A DNA stretch of 64,000 nucleotides. Source: Bacillus kwashiorkori (GTDB lineage: Bacteria > Bacillota > Bacilli > Bacillales > Caldibacillaceae). The notes below the pieces were generated by a model. It ran no database searches, was not told the origin of the DNA, and saw only the letters and a program-made list of their open reading frames with translations. Both the position numbers and the translations under genes were made by a program. Shown piece after piece: positions 1-10,000 of the stretch. Within the stretch, counting starts at the first letter, position 1; the number at the start of each line of letters is the position of its first letter. The stretch spans positions 248,001 to 312,000 of the forward strand of contig NZ_CTDX01000015.1 in the NCBI RefSeq assembly GCF_001375515.1. The letters run 5' to 3'.

Positions 1-722
1 ATGGTTTTAGGCGAGTTTTTCAAAATGATGCGATTTGGATTGGTTATAAAAATACAATTATTTATACATTAGTTGGAACACTGTTGCATCTTGTTGTACT
101 TTTACCTTGTGCTTATGCACTATCGAGAAAAGAATTGCTAGCAAGGAAATTTTTTCTATGGATTATTCTTTTTACGATGATGTTTAGCGGTGGCTTAATT
201 CCGACTTATTTAGTAGTAAAATCATTAAATATGTTAGATACGATGTGGGCAATTGTCATTCCTGGAGTTGTTGGTGCTTGGTCAATTCTAGTAGCGCGCT
301 CCTTTTTTGAACAAAATATACCCGACCAATTAGTAGAAGCAGCAGAAATAGACGGAGCATCGGATTTCTATATTTTTTGGAAAATTGTTTTACCGCTATC
401 GATGCCAATTATCGCAGTTATGGCATTGTTCCAAGCAGTCGGTTTATGGAATCAATATTTTAATGCATTAATTTATTTATCGGATCAAAACAAATACCCA
501 CTACAACTGATATTAAGACAGATTCTCGTTTTAAATGAAACTGGGATAGAAGGCTTTGGAGGCGGAGCAGCGACAGCCCAATCTTTCGTTGATCAAATTA
601 AAACTGCTTCATTGATTAAATATGCAGTTATTATTGTTTCTGCCTTACCATTATTAATCGTCTATCCATTTTTACAACGGTTCTTTGTTAAAGGTGTGTT
701 AATCGGTTCGGTAAAAGAGTAA
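1..722 (+). CDS. Carbohydrate ABC transporter permease, LplC/YtcP type (5' end outside window)
   Basis: This is the inner-membrane permease of a sugar importer of the MalG-like superfamily. The reading frame is already open at base 3 and reads into the conserved region before the first visible TTG, so the start lies left of the window. The EAA loop that contacts the ATPase is visible (EAAEIDGASDFYIFWKIVLP), followed by further membrane segments and the family's typical C-terminus ending GSVKE. It precedes a YesL-type gene, anmK and namZ on the same strand, so a cell-wall sugar or muropeptide is a reasonable substrate guess. No ATPase or binding protein for this system lies in the window. Such systems usually borrow a shared MsmX-type ATPase. 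Confidence 0.9.
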   Translation, partial: GFRRVFQNDAIWIGYKNTIIYTLVGTLLHLVVLLPCAYALSRKELLARKFFLWIILFTMMFSGGLIPTYLVVKSLNMLDTMWAIVIPGVVGAWSILVARSFFEQNIPDQLVEAAEIDGASDFYIFWKIVLPLSMPIIAVMALFQAVGLWNQYFNALIYLSDQNKYPLQLILRQILVLNETGIEGFGGGAATAQSFVDQIKTASLIKYAVIIVSALPLLIVYPFLQRFFVKGVLIGSVKE

Positions 723-795
723 TTCTTGCTTTAAAAATAGACAATTTAGTAATACTGATATAGCAAGAAGAAACACGCCGTTGGGAGTGTGAATA

Positions 796-1419
796 ATGAA
801 AGGGTTTATTAATGGGTATTATCAATTTTCTGTGTGGCTGTTACGGTTCGCTTATTTGAACTTTTTATGGGTAGCGTTTACTTTACTAGGTTTGATTTTG
901 TTTGGAATTTTTCCAGCAACGGCTGCAATGTTTGCGGTCGTTAGAAAATGGGTCTTAAAACACGATGACATTAATATTTTTCAAGTTTTTTGGCAGACGT
1001 ATAAAAAAGAGTTTATTCAGATTAACTTAATCGGTTTTGTATTAGCAATTATCGGCTATCTACTATCGATCCAGTTTATGATTTTACGTGGACAAGCAAG
1101 TCTCCAATACGTATTGGCAAGTTATAGTATCATTGCGCTTTTTATTTTGTATCTCATCATTTTAATGTATTTTTTTCCAATTTATGTCCACTTTGCGTTA
1201 AAGAATACAGATTATATTAAATGGCCATTTGTTATCGGGATTGTTCACCCGATTTTAACGATATTTTTATTTATTGTATTAGGTTTGTTAAATTCTGTAA
1301 CGTACATGTATATTCCAGGACTTTTATTCTTTTTTGGCGGAAGTGGGAATGCCTATATATTAATGTGGGGTGCCCAGAAAACTTTTGTGAATTATGAAAG
1401 CAAATTTGCTTATGAATAA
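796..1419 (+). CDS. YesL family (DUF624) membrane protein
   Basis: A 207-residue membrane protein with about five hydrophobic helices. It has the family's N-terminal pattern, an aromatic-rich first helix followed by a G-x-FPAT motif and a basic segment near residue 50. A GGGAGTG ribosome site lies 6-7 bases before the ATG. In Bacillus and Paenibacillus, YesL proteins are encoded with LplABC-type sugar importers; their molecular function is unknown. Here it sits 73 bases after the permease gene and just before anmK, so it is probably co-transcribed. A paralogue at 26117 lies in the second sugar region and shares the same N-terminal pattern. Confidence 0.85.
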   Translation: MKGFINGYYQFSVWLLRFAYLNFLWVAFTLLGLILFGIFPATAAMFAVVRKWVLKHDDINIFQVFWQTYKKEFIQINLIGFVLAIIGYLLSIQFMILRGQASLQYVLASYSIIALFILYLIILMYFFPIYVHFALKNTDYIKWPFVIGIVHPILTIFLFIVLGLLNSVTYMYIPGLLFFFGGSGNAYILMWGAQKTFVNYESKFAYE

Positions 1420-1465
1420 ATAAGTAAAATTTCCTAAGTTGTATGTTACTTGGAGGAAAAATGAA

Positions 1466-2632
1466 ATGGAAAAACGCGAATGGAAAGTAATCGGACTTAT
1501 GTCAGGTACTTCTTTGGACGGTGTCGATGTAGCAATTGTTTCCATTAATGAAGAAAGAGAAAATATAGTGGAGCTAATAGATTTTTTCTCTTATCCATAT
1601 TCCACGGATATTCGAAATAGGTTAATGGAAATAAGTGATCCAAATGTATCGATGACAAGAGACTTGTCCGTTATGAATATGTTACTTGGTGAAATATTTG
1701 CAGAAGCAGTAATAGACGCAACGAAAGCAGCAAGAATACCGTTAAAGGAAATTGACTTAATTAGTTCCCATGGGCAAACCGTTTTCCATCAGCCAGAAGA
1801 AATATACATTGGCAAGCGTCCTATTAAATCTACGTTACAAATAGGTGATATTGCCGTTATCGCTGAAAGAACTGGGGTTCCAGTTGTAGGTGATTTTCGA
1901 ACCCGTGATATGGCTGCGGGTGGACAAGGTGCTCCACTAGTGCCATATGCAGATTACTTTTTGTTACGAGATGAAGAGATAGGTCGGGTTGCTGTCAATA
2001 TTGGAGGAATTGCTAATATTACCGTACTAGCTCCTAATTGTCATGAGGCTCAAGTAATTGCGTATGATACTGGTCCAGGTAATATGCTAATGGACTTGTT
2101 TGCCAATTGGATAACAAACGGTCATTCAACTTATGATAAAGACGGTCAATTAGCTTCCCAAGGAAACTTGAACAAAGATTGGTTCCTATCTCTCCTAAAT
2201 CATCGCTATTTTGCAAAAAAATACCCGAAAAGTACCGGTCGAGAAGAATTCGGGAAAGAACTTGCTAAACAGTGGTGGGAGGAAGCGGAAGAACGAGGAA
2301 TCGCTTTTTATGATCGGATTTGCACTATTACTCATTTAACGGCAATTACGATAGCGAATGAAATAAATAGATTTATACAGTCCCATGATATTAAAGAAGT
2401 TTTGATTAGTGGAGGGGGTGTAAGAAACCTCTATTTACTAAAAACTATTCAAAACTATTTGCCCAATTTTGTAAAAGTACATTCCACTGATGAAGCAGGT
2501 TTAAATAGTGATGCGAAGGAAGCAATCATATTTGCATTACTAGGCTATCAATGCATGAATCGAAAGACAAATAATTTGCCAGTTACTACAGGCGCTAAAA
2601 ATCCAGTTGTGATGGGGAAGATTGCTTGGTAA
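1466..2632 (+). CDS. anmK: Anhydro-N-acetylmuramic acid kinase
   Basis: AnmK phosphorylates 1,6-anhydro-N-acetylmuramic acid while opening the anhydro ring, giving MurNAc-6-phosphate for cell-wall recycling in the cytoplasm. The N-terminal phosphate-binding motif GLMSGTSLDGVD begins at residue 10. The second nucleotide-fold half shows GQGAPLVPYAD, a glycine-rich NIGGIAN strand, DTGPGNMLMD and ISGGGVRN. The ATG at 1466 was chosen because GGAGG at 1452-1456 lies nine bases upstream; an in-frame TTG at 1439 lacks such a site. The length of 388 residues fits the family. The MurQ etherase needed for the next step is not in the window and may lie to the left. Confidence 0.95.
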   Translation: MEKREWKVIGLMSGTSLDGVDVAIVSINEERENIVELIDFFSYPYSTDIRNRLMEISDPNVSMTRDLSVMNMLLGEIFAEAVIDATKAARIPLKEIDLISSHGQTVFHQPEEIYIGKRPIKSTLQIGDIAVIAERTGVPVVGDFRTRDMAAGGQGAPLVPYADYFLLRDEEIGRVAVNIGGIANITVLAPNCHEAQVIAYDTGPGNMLMDLFANWITNGHSTYDKDGQLASQGNLNKDWFLSLLNHRYFAKKYPKSTGREEFGKELAKQWWEEAEERGIAFYDRICTITHLTAITIANEINRFIQSHDIKEVLISGGGVRNLYLLKTIQNYLPNFVKVHSTDEAGLNSDAKEAIIFALLGYQCMNRKTNNLPVTTGAKNPVVMGKIAW

Positions 2633-2823
2633 TGAGGGGAATAATTGTGGTTGTATGCGAGTAGATTGATAGGTTTTGGAACAATCAAGGTCGCAGACGG
2701 CAGTGCTAATTATCGTTTGCTTACTAATTTGTAGTGAAAAAAGGTAACCCCTTGAAAATTGTATTTGGGTTAAACGTTGTCAGACAAAAATTTTATCAAA
2801 TGATGGATGAAAGTAGGGATATT

Positions 2824-3972
2824 ATGAAACTTGGTTTTGATATTTTTTTAGAAAAATATATAGAAAAGTACAAAGGAAAAAGAATAGGGTTAATCACTAA
2901 TTTAACTGGTGTCAATCAGAAACTTGTTCCTATCATTGATATTTTTTATGAACATCCAGAAATTCATTTAACTGCCCTCTATGCACCAGAACATGGTATT
3001 CGCGGCGATGCAAAAGAAGGAGAAAAAGTTGGTTTTTCCGTCGATGAACGTACAGGATTACCAGTATATAGTTTGTATGGTGAAACGAGGAAACCGACGG
3101 CAGAAATGTTAGAGCCTGTCGATGTGCTAGTGTTTGATTTACAAGATATCGGTGCTCGCTACTATACCTTTATTTATACGATGGCATATGTTATGGAAGC
3201 TTGCAAAGAACACCAGAAAGAGTTTGTCGTGTTGGACAGGCCGAATCCTGTATCTGGTGAGAAAAAGGAAGGAAACTTATTAGATGATGGCATTCGCTCA
3301 TTTGTCGGTCTGTATCCAATCCCCAATCGCCATGGACTAACAGTAGGGGAACTTGCACATATTTATAAACATGAATTTCACATCAATTGTGAGTTAACAG
3401 TGGTACAAATGGAAGGTTGGTCGCGCTCGATGTATTATGATGAAACAAGTTTATTTTGGGTTCCGCCATCTCCTAATACAACGGGAATGGACATGTGCAT
3501 TTTATATCCAGGTACTTGTCTTGTCGAAGGAACGAATTTATCAGAGGGGCGTGGTACGACAAGACCGTTTGAATATATTGGTGCTCCTTATGTTGATGGA
3601 TTTACGTTAGCAAAAAGATTTAATGAAAATCGGTTAGCGGGTGTCATTGCTCGACCGATATCCTTCCAACCAACTTACCAAAAACACAATGGGGTTCGCT
3701 GTGAAGGTGTTCAGCTTCATGTTTCCGACCGAGAAAAAATTGAACCAGTAAAAGTAGGGGTTACACTGTTAGCCAATATTGCAGAACTTTATCCAGATGA
3801 TTTTGAATTTATCTCGACTGACCAAAAACGTTATTTCTTTGATTTACTCGCAGGAACGAAACAATTACGGGAAGACATACTAACTGGTAATTTAGATGGC
3901 TATTTCCAAAAATGTGCCACCGATATTGCTAAGTTTGAAAAGTTTTGTAGTCCTTATTATTTGTATAAATAG
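2824..3972 (+). CDS. namZ: NamZ-type exo-beta-N-acetylmuramidase (DUF1343/YbbC), apparently cytoplasmic
   Basis: NamZ removes non-reducing-end MurNAc from peptidoglycan fragments. The conserved DUF1343 features are present: KGKRIGLITN near residue 17, APEHGIRGD near 54, DLQDIGARYYTFIYTM, LDRPNPVSG and EGTNLSEGRGTTRPFE. I chose ATG 2824 because the protein then begins exactly at the conserved domain; AGTAGGGA lies just upstream, with short spacing. An in-frame GTG at 2734 would add 30 residues and has a poorer ribosome site. Neither start gives a convincing signal peptide, whereas the B. subtilis enzyme is secreted. Its place after anmK suggests it acts on imported muropeptides. The start position is uncertain. 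Confidence 0.85.
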   Translation: MKLGFDIFLEKYIEKYKGKRIGLITNLTGVNQKLVPIIDIFYEHPEIHLTALYAPEHGIRGDAKEGEKVGFSVDERTGLPVYSLYGETRKPTAEMLEPVDVLVFDLQDIGARYYTFIYTMAYVMEACKEHQKEFVVLDRPNPVSGEKKEGNLLDDGIRSFVGLYPIPNRHGLTVGELAHIYKHEFHINCELTVVQMEGWSRSMYYDETSLFWVPPSPNTTGMDMCILYPGTCLVEGTNLSEGRGTTRPFEYIGAPYVDGFTLAKRFNENRLAGVIARPISFQPTYQKHNGVRCEGVQLHVSDREKIEPVKVGVTLLANIAELYPDDFEFISTDQKRYFFDLLAGTKQLREDILTGNLDGYFQKCATDIAKFEKFCSPYYLYK

Positions 3973-4276
3973 CTATTGTTACCAATCAACTTGACATGTA
4001 AGTATTCTCGTTATAAGAGAAATTTATCAAAAAGCGCTTGCTGAATTATTTGCTACGGCCAGTTTCCTGAAGATACTTGAAAAAATGTTTGATAAGAACA
4101 TTTATTAACCATTTTTTATAAAATTTGAGTCAAACATTCATTGATAAAATAAAAAGTAGGAATTATAGTTAGGATAGGAGCTTATATTTGGAATCTAATG
4201 GATTCTTAAGTAACGGTTTTATAAGCTATATAAAGAAAGGATGGGATCTATGGCGTTCCATACAGGAGGATTAGTA
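3973..4276. other. Intergenic region between namZ and murR
   Basis: About 300 bases without a convincing gene. A small imperfect hairpin (TTCTC/GAGAA, near 4014-4030) may follow namZ but lacks a good T run. AAAAAGCGCTTGCT near 4029-4042 weakly resembles a CcpA cre site. An AGGAGGA ribosome site at 4264-4270 serves murR. Confidence 0.4.
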
Positions 4277-5128
4277 ATGTTACAAGAGATGGCATCACAA
4301 CTTCCTCCTTCAGAAGCAAAAATTGCAAAATACATCCTTGAGCATCCGGAAGAATCAATTTCTTTAACGGCAAACGAACTGGGAAAAAATAGTTCCACGA
4401 GTGGAGCAGCTGTTATTCGGCTATGTAAGTCTTTAGGGCTATCGGGATTACAAGAATTGAAAATGCGAATTACTGGTGATTTACTGAAAAGGAATAGTGA
4501 AGAATTTCGTGATATTGAACCGAATGAGACAAAACACTCGATAATTGAAAAAATGACGACGAATAGTATAAGAACTATTCGTGAAACAGCGGAATTAATC
4601 CGTTTAGAAGAACTGTCAAAAGCAACGGATGCATTAATTAACGCGAGGACGATTCACTTTTTTGGTGTCGGTGGTTCGAGTATTGTAGCTAGTGATGCAC
4701 AGCAAAAGTTTTTAAGAATAAGTAAAAATGCGAGTGCTTTCTCGGATATTCATATGGCTGCCACATTAGTAGCAAATGCCCAAAAGGATGATGTTGTCGT
4801 TGGCATTTCTTTTTCTGGCGAAACAGTAGAAGTGGCAAAAATTATCGAACTAGCTAACCAACGTGGCGTGACAACGATCAGTATTACGAAGTATGGCAAT
4901 TCTTTAGTTTCCAATTTAGCCCAAATTGCACTTTTTACATCTGCCACAAGAGAAGCAACATTTCGAAGCGGTGCAACATCCTCACGTATTGCCCAGTTAC
5001 ATGTGATTGATATTTTATTTATGTGCGTTGCCTCCAGTCTTTATGAGGAATCTATCGAACATTTAGATCAAACTAGAGAGGCTATAAATTATTTAAGAGA
5101 TGGAATGACCGGGAGCAAAAGGAAATAA
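4277..5128 (+). CDS. murR: MurR/RpiR family transcriptional regulator (HTH + SIS domain)
   Basis: A 283-residue regulator with an N-terminal RpiR helix-turn-helix (about residues 1-75; LTANELGKNSSTSGAAVIRL) and a C-terminal sugar-isomerase-like SIS domain (about 110-250; FFGVGGSSIVASDAQQKF and VGISFSGETVEV). The SIS domain normally senses a phosphosugar. Location after anmK and namZ suggests MurNAc-6-phosphate, as for B. subtilis and E. coli MurR. ATG 4277 was chosen because a perfect AGGAGG sits at 4264-4269, seven bases upstream; upstream in-frame ATGs at 4241 and 4250 would add 9-12 unconserved residues. The effector is inferred, not shown. Confidence 0.85.
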   Translation: MLQEMASQLPPSEAKIAKYILEHPEESISLTANELGKNSSTSGAAVIRLCKSLGLSGLQELKMRITGDLLKRNSEEFRDIEPNETKHSIIEKMTTNSIRTIRETAELIRLEELSKATDALINARTIHFFGVGGSSIVASDAQQKFLRISKNASAFSDIHMAATLVANAQKDDVVVGISFSGETVEVAKIIELANQRGVTTISITKYGNSLVSNLAQIALFTSATREATFRSGATSSRIAQLHVIDILFMCVASSLYEESIEHLDQTREAINYLRDGMTGSKRK

Positions 5129-5139
5129 TGCAATTCTTT

Positions 5140-5176
5140 AACCACTGATAAGGCTTATCTTGTTAGTGGTTTTTTA
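5140..5176 (+). terminator. Rho-independent terminator after murR
   Basis: Arms AACCACT (5140-5146) and AGTGGTT (5165-5171) pair with a smaller inner stem and run directly into a T tract. Confidence 0.75.
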
Positions 5177-5241
5177 TTTTGGTGCAGTAAATAATCAGTT
5201 GAATGACAAGTAACTATAGCTATAGCTTATAAAGTTAATAT

Positions 5242-5283
5242 AAAACATGCCTAACTATTTTTGTATAGTTAGGCATGTTTTTT
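5242..5283. terminator. Strong hairpin terminator, probably for the minus-strand bpr gene
   Basis: A near-perfect stem of about 15 base pairs (AACATGCCTAACTAT / ATAGTTAGGCATGTT) lies just beyond the minus-strand stop codon. A/T tracts on both sides let it work in either direction. Confidence 0.85.
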
Positions 5284-5287
5284 AGTA

Positions 5288-8200
5288 TTAGTTTTTCCCT
5301 AAGCCAATCCCTTTGGATGTACTAGTGCCGTTTGCATTAATATACAGTTTACCAGTAGCGGTAGCTCTCGTTTCATTTTTGTGAGAGTCAACTACTTTTA
5401 CTTCAATTTCAGCACCTTGGGCAACTACGTTAGAGGTTGCTGTATAGTATCCAACATATTTACCTGGAGAGACCTCCATCATCGGCAATTCTGTTACATT
5501 GGCAAGTTTAGTACTAGCTAAGTTTGTTAACGGCATTTTAATACTGAAAGTTGCGCGTAAGCCTGGTTCACTTTCAAACTCAATTTTCACGGACTGACCA
5601 GCATTCAAATGTTTATCTGTATCAGGTTTTAAATTCACGATTTCAGGAGCGGTGAAATCTACATCAATGGTAGTAGTCTTCACTGTTTCATTACCTGCTT
5701 TATCTAGTGCAACTACTTCGATCTCATTCAATCCTTCATCGAGTAAAATTCGTGTAGAGTATGAACCATTTGTTACAGTAGCTTTTTTTCCATTAACTGT
5801 TACAGACTCTAGATTAGCATCCGTTACTTTTCCGTTTACCGTTACAACTTCTTTATTATGCTTACTACCATTTTTCGGTGAATCAATGGTTAACGTTGGA
5901 CTTGTTTGATCTAGTACGACTTTCACAGCGTTTGATTCATCTGTCATACCTAAATCAGTACCTGCTTTTGCTGTTAAGATGTTTTCACCCTCCGTTAAGG
6001 AAACTTCAGCAGTGAATGTTTTATCTTCATTAGACTCCACAATTGCTATTTCTTCCCCATTGTTAAAAATATGGACATTAACACCTGGTGCTGTTGTTCC
6101 TGTTACTGTAACAGTATCATTATTTGTAAATGAACCGTCTGCTGGAGAGGTGATAACTGGTTCTTTCACTTCATAGTTGACGGTAGCGCGAATCATGTAG
6201 TTTCCTTCATCGGTAGGTGCTTGTGACCAGGCGCCACCAACTAATTGCCAACTTCTTCCTGCATTTGGTCCATCTTCGTCGGTTGCTAAACCAGGAGCAT
6301 ATGGGTTAGGTTGTGATTGAATATAGACCATGTAGAAGTCACCTTCTACCATAATCCCTTCACCGCTTAAGTCAACATTTGTCCATGTACCATCTCTTTT
6401 TGCAGTTGCGTTAAATGGTCCAGCAAGTAATTTTCCAGGTGCTCCATCTATACCAGAAGCGTCATAAACCGCTACTTGGAATTCTGTTCCACCAGGGACT
6501 GGCCATTCTGTATCCCAGAAGCGGAAGATGCCACCAGTTACCATGGCAGTGTCTTGACCTTCAGCTAGTGACATTTTTACTGCCCAACCGTTTCCAGCAT
6601 CGTAAAATGCTCTAGCATTTTCTGCAGTACCGTCATCATAGCCAATTTCTCCAGGAAACCCGATAAACGGTTTTAATTCAAAGTTTTGTTCTATATTCCC
6701 TTGTAAATCAACAGTGACTTCTTGCCCATTAAATAGCGGGGCAACAACTTTTAATGTATAGGTTCCTTCGTACCCAGTTATGGAGTACTCTCCATTTGCA
6801 TCCGTTTGTACCGGCTGAATATTTGCATCTTCTACCAAATACACCGTTGCACCTTCAATTGGGTTACCAGTAGCTTTGTTCGTAACCGTTCCAGAAATTG
6901 TTCCTTTTGGCAGTTCTTCTAACGTGAAATTCGCAGTAGCTTCTCCATCAACGGGAATGTTCACTGTTTGCGTTTGGGAACGGAAACCATAACTTTCGGC
7001 AACAACTGTAAAGTCACCAGCACTATGAGTCATGGAATAGCTTCCGTCAGCAGGATTTGTTGTAACAGAGCGTCCAGATTCTAATACACTAACGACTGCA
7101 TGTAACGGTAATAAAGTTAATGCATCTTTTTGAATTGACTGTTCCTTACTTATGGAAACAGCATGGCTTTTTGTTTTCTGCAATCCTAAAGCGTTTTTCG
7201 ATTTGGCGAGCGATGTCGCGGATAAGGCTACGTCATCAATATACCAGCCATCCCTTACGACACTACTGTCAGAATAAGCATAAAATGCAATATAAACTCG
7301 TTGACCACTATACTCGGATAAATCAACTTCTGTTGTAATCCATTCATTTGAAACTCCTACTACTTTTAGTAAAGAAGTCCAATTAGTTTTATCAGTGGAT
7401 ACATATACATGGCCATAATCCCAAGCAGTTCCTGAAGATGACTGTTCAAAGTTATGCCATTGTTTAAATTGTAAAAAGGTATTTCCTTCTGGCAAATCGA
7501 TTGGCGGCATTTCTAAATAAGCAGCCATTCGAGAATCATACGTTCCAGATAAGTTTGTTGCATAAACCTTTTCTCCGGATGCAGCGTTATTAGGACCAGA
7601 AGTTGGTGCGCCCCAATCCCAAGAGTTGTTATCACCATAGGAAGTCCATCCTGAAGGGAAAGCTTCAAAATCTTGGAAATAACCGACTGAAATACCAGCA
7701 TTTATTTGTACTACATACTCTTCACTTACCGTTTCATTATTAGCAAAGTCTCTAATAATCCACTTATATGTGAGGGTGCCGACTTCGATATCGTCACCAG
7801 AAATAACGACTTCATATTGTCCTTGTTGATGGTTTCCGGATTTACGTTTTGCTTCTTCTGTCACCCAGTTACCATCATTATTTTTATATTGTAATTGAAC
7901 AGCTGTAATACTAATATTGTCCCTAACGTCTACTGTTAGTGGAAGTTCCAATCCGGCAAAGGCTTCCGAAGGCCCAACGTGTTCAAACGTAGGTGCTTCT
8001 GAATCATCTCCTTCAATTGTCACTTGACCTTTAATTTTCCCTAAGCCATCTAATATGGAGCTGACAGCATCGAATGCATTTACTAGCCCGTGGCCGTAGC
8101 CGTTATTTGGTGATTCCGGATATTGGGAATCTGTTAACGGAGTAGCTGTGTTTAGTAAAATTTGTTCCATATCATCGACTGATAAATCAGGGTTTACTTG

Positions 8201-9556
8201 TCGTAAAAGAGCAGCAACACCGGAAACTGCTGGGCCTGACATCGATGTGCCATTCCAGCCACCTTCATAACTGCCACCTGGAACAGATGAACGAATATTA
8301 ACACCTGGAGCTGAAATATCTGGTTTAATTTCACCGTATGGTGATGGTCCTCTTAACGAGAAACTGGCAACCCGATTATTTATATCGGTAGCACCTGTTG
8401 CAAAAGATTCCGGATAGTTTGCAGGTACTGCAATAGAACCAGGTCCGCCTGGGTTAAAGAGGTCGGTATTTCCGGCTGAAAACTCCGGAAAAATATTTGC
8501 GGCTCTCCAGTTTCTAACGGCATCACGATACCACTCATCTAAGCCAGGTCCGCCACCCCAAGAGTTGTTGACAACATCTGGAGCTAAATCTACCCGTCCA
8601 CCAGGGGCTAGAATCCACTCGGCACCATCTAATAAAATTGCATCCGTAGTACTGCCAGACGCATTAAATACTTTTACGGCAATCCATTTTGCTCCAGGAG
8701 CAACACCAATTTGGTTTGATCCATCTGGTTCACTGCCGACCATTGTTCCTGTTACATGGGTTCCGTGTCCATGGTCATCACTCGGCACTTGCTGTGATGG
8801 ATTCGTAGCATCATAGAAGCTGTATTGGTGATCTACTTCTTGCGTCACTGGGTTATAACCACGGTATTTTTCTTTTAAGGCTGGGTGATCCCATTGGACA
8901 CCTGTGTCAAGGCTTGCTACAACTGTGCCCGTTCCATCAATTCCCATCGCCCATGCTTGTGGTGCATTAACACGTTCAACGTTCCACTCAATATTTTGTA
9001 GTGTGGAATTGGGTGTATTTTCCTTCGTTTTTGTTACTGCATGCAATTGACGTGTTTCATTTGGAAGAACCTTTTCTACTTCCGCAAAAGAGGCCACTTT
9101 TTCTGCAACTTCTTTTGTTCCTGTAATTGCTAATGCATTAACAATATAATAAGAGTGAAAATCTTTTACATTCCCTTTTTGTTGTTCCTTTTCCAAAAAT
9201 TCAATTAATTCAGCTTGTGTTTCTTGAGCAGTTGCTTTTAATTCCGTCACAATGGCAGATCTTTTCGCAAGTTTTGTTTGGTATGCAGATAATTTTTGTT
9301 TATTTGCATTCTTTTCTGTTTCCTTCGCCACTTGCATTGTATTTACTTGGTCTTTTAATTTAACTAGGAATGTAACTTGATCATCTTTTTTAAATTCATT
9401 TGTAAGTTTGCTAGAAATTTTCGCTTTCGCTGATTTTGCTGAGACGTTCACACCTTTTGTTGCTGCATTTGTTGTTCCGACTGGTGGAATAAGCATGGAA
9501 ATAATCAATAAACCAGTTAGAAAGATGGATAATATTCTTTTACTTCTTTTTCGCAA
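5288..9556 (-). CDS. bpr: Secreted subtilisin-like serine protease, bacillopeptidase F type
   Basis: A 1422-residue secreted S8 protease, close to the 1433 residues of B. subtilis Bpr. The chosen start is TTG 9556, which has GGGAGGGAG just upstream and begins a classic signal peptide (RKRSKR, a hydrophobic helix, then NAA). An I9-type inhibitory propeptide follows. The catalytic triad is visible as Asp217 (SLDTG), His264 (HGHGTH) and Ser438 (GTSMSGP). Downstream lie an immune-inhibitor-A/MAM-like jelly roll (about 615-780), two carboxypeptidase-regulatory-like beta domains, and repeated Ig-like modules. There is no LPXTG signal, so it is released or loosely bound. It is a single gene with its own terminator. 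DegU control is plausible from B. subtilis but not shown here. Confidence 0.92.
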   Translation of the reverse strand: MRKRSKRILSIFLTGLLIISMLIPPVGTTNAATKGVNVSAKSAKAKISSKLTNEFKKDDQVTFLVKLKDQVNTMQVAKETEKNANKQKLSAYQTKLAKRSAIVTELKATAQETQAELIEFLEKEQQKGNVKDFHSYYIVNALAITGTKEVAEKVASFAEVEKVLPNETRQLHAVTKTKENTPNSTLQNIEWNVERVNAPQAWAMGIDGTGTVVASLDTGVQWDHPALKEKYRGYNPVTQEVDHQYSFYDATNPSQQVPSDDHGHGTHVTGTMVGSEPDGSNQIGVAPGAKWIAVKVFNASGSTTDAILLDGAEWILAPGGRVDLAPDVVNNSWGGGPGLDEWYRDAVRNWRAANIFPEFSAGNTDLFNPGGPGSIAVPANYPESFATGATDINNRVASFSLRGPSPYGEIKPDISAPGVNIRSSVPGGSYEGGWNGTSMSGPAVSGVAALLRQVNPDLSVDDMEQILLNTATPLTDSQYPESPNNGYGHGLVNAFDAVSSILDGLGKIKGQVTIEGDDSEAPTFEHVGPSEAFAGLELPLTVDVRDNISITAVQLQYKNNDGNWVTEEAKRKSGNHQQGQYEVVISGDDIEVGTLTYKWIIRDFANNETVSEEYVVQINAGISVGYFQDFEAFPSGWTSYGDNNSWDWGAPTSGPNNAASGEKVYATNLSGTYDSRMAAYLEMPPIDLPEGNTFLQFKQWHNFEQSSSGTAWDYGHVYVSTDKTNWTSLLKVVGVSNEWITTEVDLSEYSGQRVYIAFYAYSDSSVVRDGWYIDDVALSATSLAKSKNALGLQKTKSHAVSISKEQSIQKDALTLLPLHAVVSVLESGRSVTTNPADGSYSMTHSAGDFTVVAESYGFRSQTQTVNIPVDGEATANFTLEELPKGTISGTVTNKATGNPIEGATVYLVEDANIQPVQTDANGEYSITGYEGTYTLKVVAPLFNGQEVTVDLQGNIEQNFELKPFIGFPGEIGYDDGTAENARAFYDAGNGWAVKMSLAEGQDTAMVTGGIFRFWDTEWPVPGGTEFQVAVYDASGIDGAPGKLLAGPFNATAKRDGTWTNVDLSGEGIMVEGDFYMVYIQSQPNPYAPGLATDEDGPNAGRSWQLVGGAWSQAPTDEGNYMIRATVNYEVKEPVITSPADGSFTNNDTVTVTGTTAPGVNVHIFNNGEEIAIVESNEDKTFTAEVSLTEGENILTAKAGTDLGMTDESNAVKVVLDQTSPTLTIDSPKNGSKHNKEVVTVNGKVTDANLESVTVNGKKATVTNGSYSTRILLDEGLNEIEVVALDKAGNETVKTTTIDVDFTAPEIVNLKPDTDKHLNAGQSVKIEFESEPGLRATFSIKMPLTNLASTKLANVTELPMMEVSPGKYVGYYTATSNVVAQGAEIEVKVVDSHKNETRATATGKLYINANGTSTSKGIGLGKN

Positions 9557-10000
9557 ATTTCTCCCTCCCGAATGTTTAAAAGTTAAATATGAAACTAGTC
9601 CTCCTTCCCATAAAATTTTATGTAGTTCGTGGTGCTCTTTTAAGATATCAGAACATTCAAATGCCTGTCTGTCGGAAATTGTCGTGAATTTGTCCGATTT
9701 TTCAAAAATGATAGTAAAGTATGACTTTACTTTTTGCAACTTTTATCACATTCCGTACTTTCATACTATATTTCAAGGAAATTTGTCGGACTTTTAAAGA
9801 AATACTTTTTATTTAGGAAAACGAAATATAAAAATCGTTCTTTTGGTCTAAATGCATTAATTTTTTTGAAATGACTTACAGTAGCTAGAAATACATATTT
9901 TTCTTAAATAAATAAACCAATCCTAATATTATTCCATTAGAAAAAATCTTGCCTTTCCTATATATTTACAGTAGGATAAGGTTGGACTGGAGGGTTTAGG
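9557..10000. other. Divergent intergenic region between bpr and manA
   Basis: An AT-rich gap of 444 bases. On the plus strand TTGCCT (9949-9954) and TAGGAT (9972-9977), spaced 17 bases, form a possible sigma-A promoter close to manA. The bpr side holds several TGTCGG/TGTCCG words around 9669-9690 and 9784, but no promoter stands out. No gene seen. Confidence 0.4.

Noticed and set aside
2734-2823. N-terminal extension of NamZ as a signal peptide
   Set aside because: The 30 added residues have a charged and broken hydrophobic pattern without a cleavage site, and the GTG start lacks a good ribosome site.
4029-4042. cre site before murR
   Set aside because: The palindromic AAGCGCTT core is suggestive, but the outer positions fit poorly and no promoter is placed next to it.
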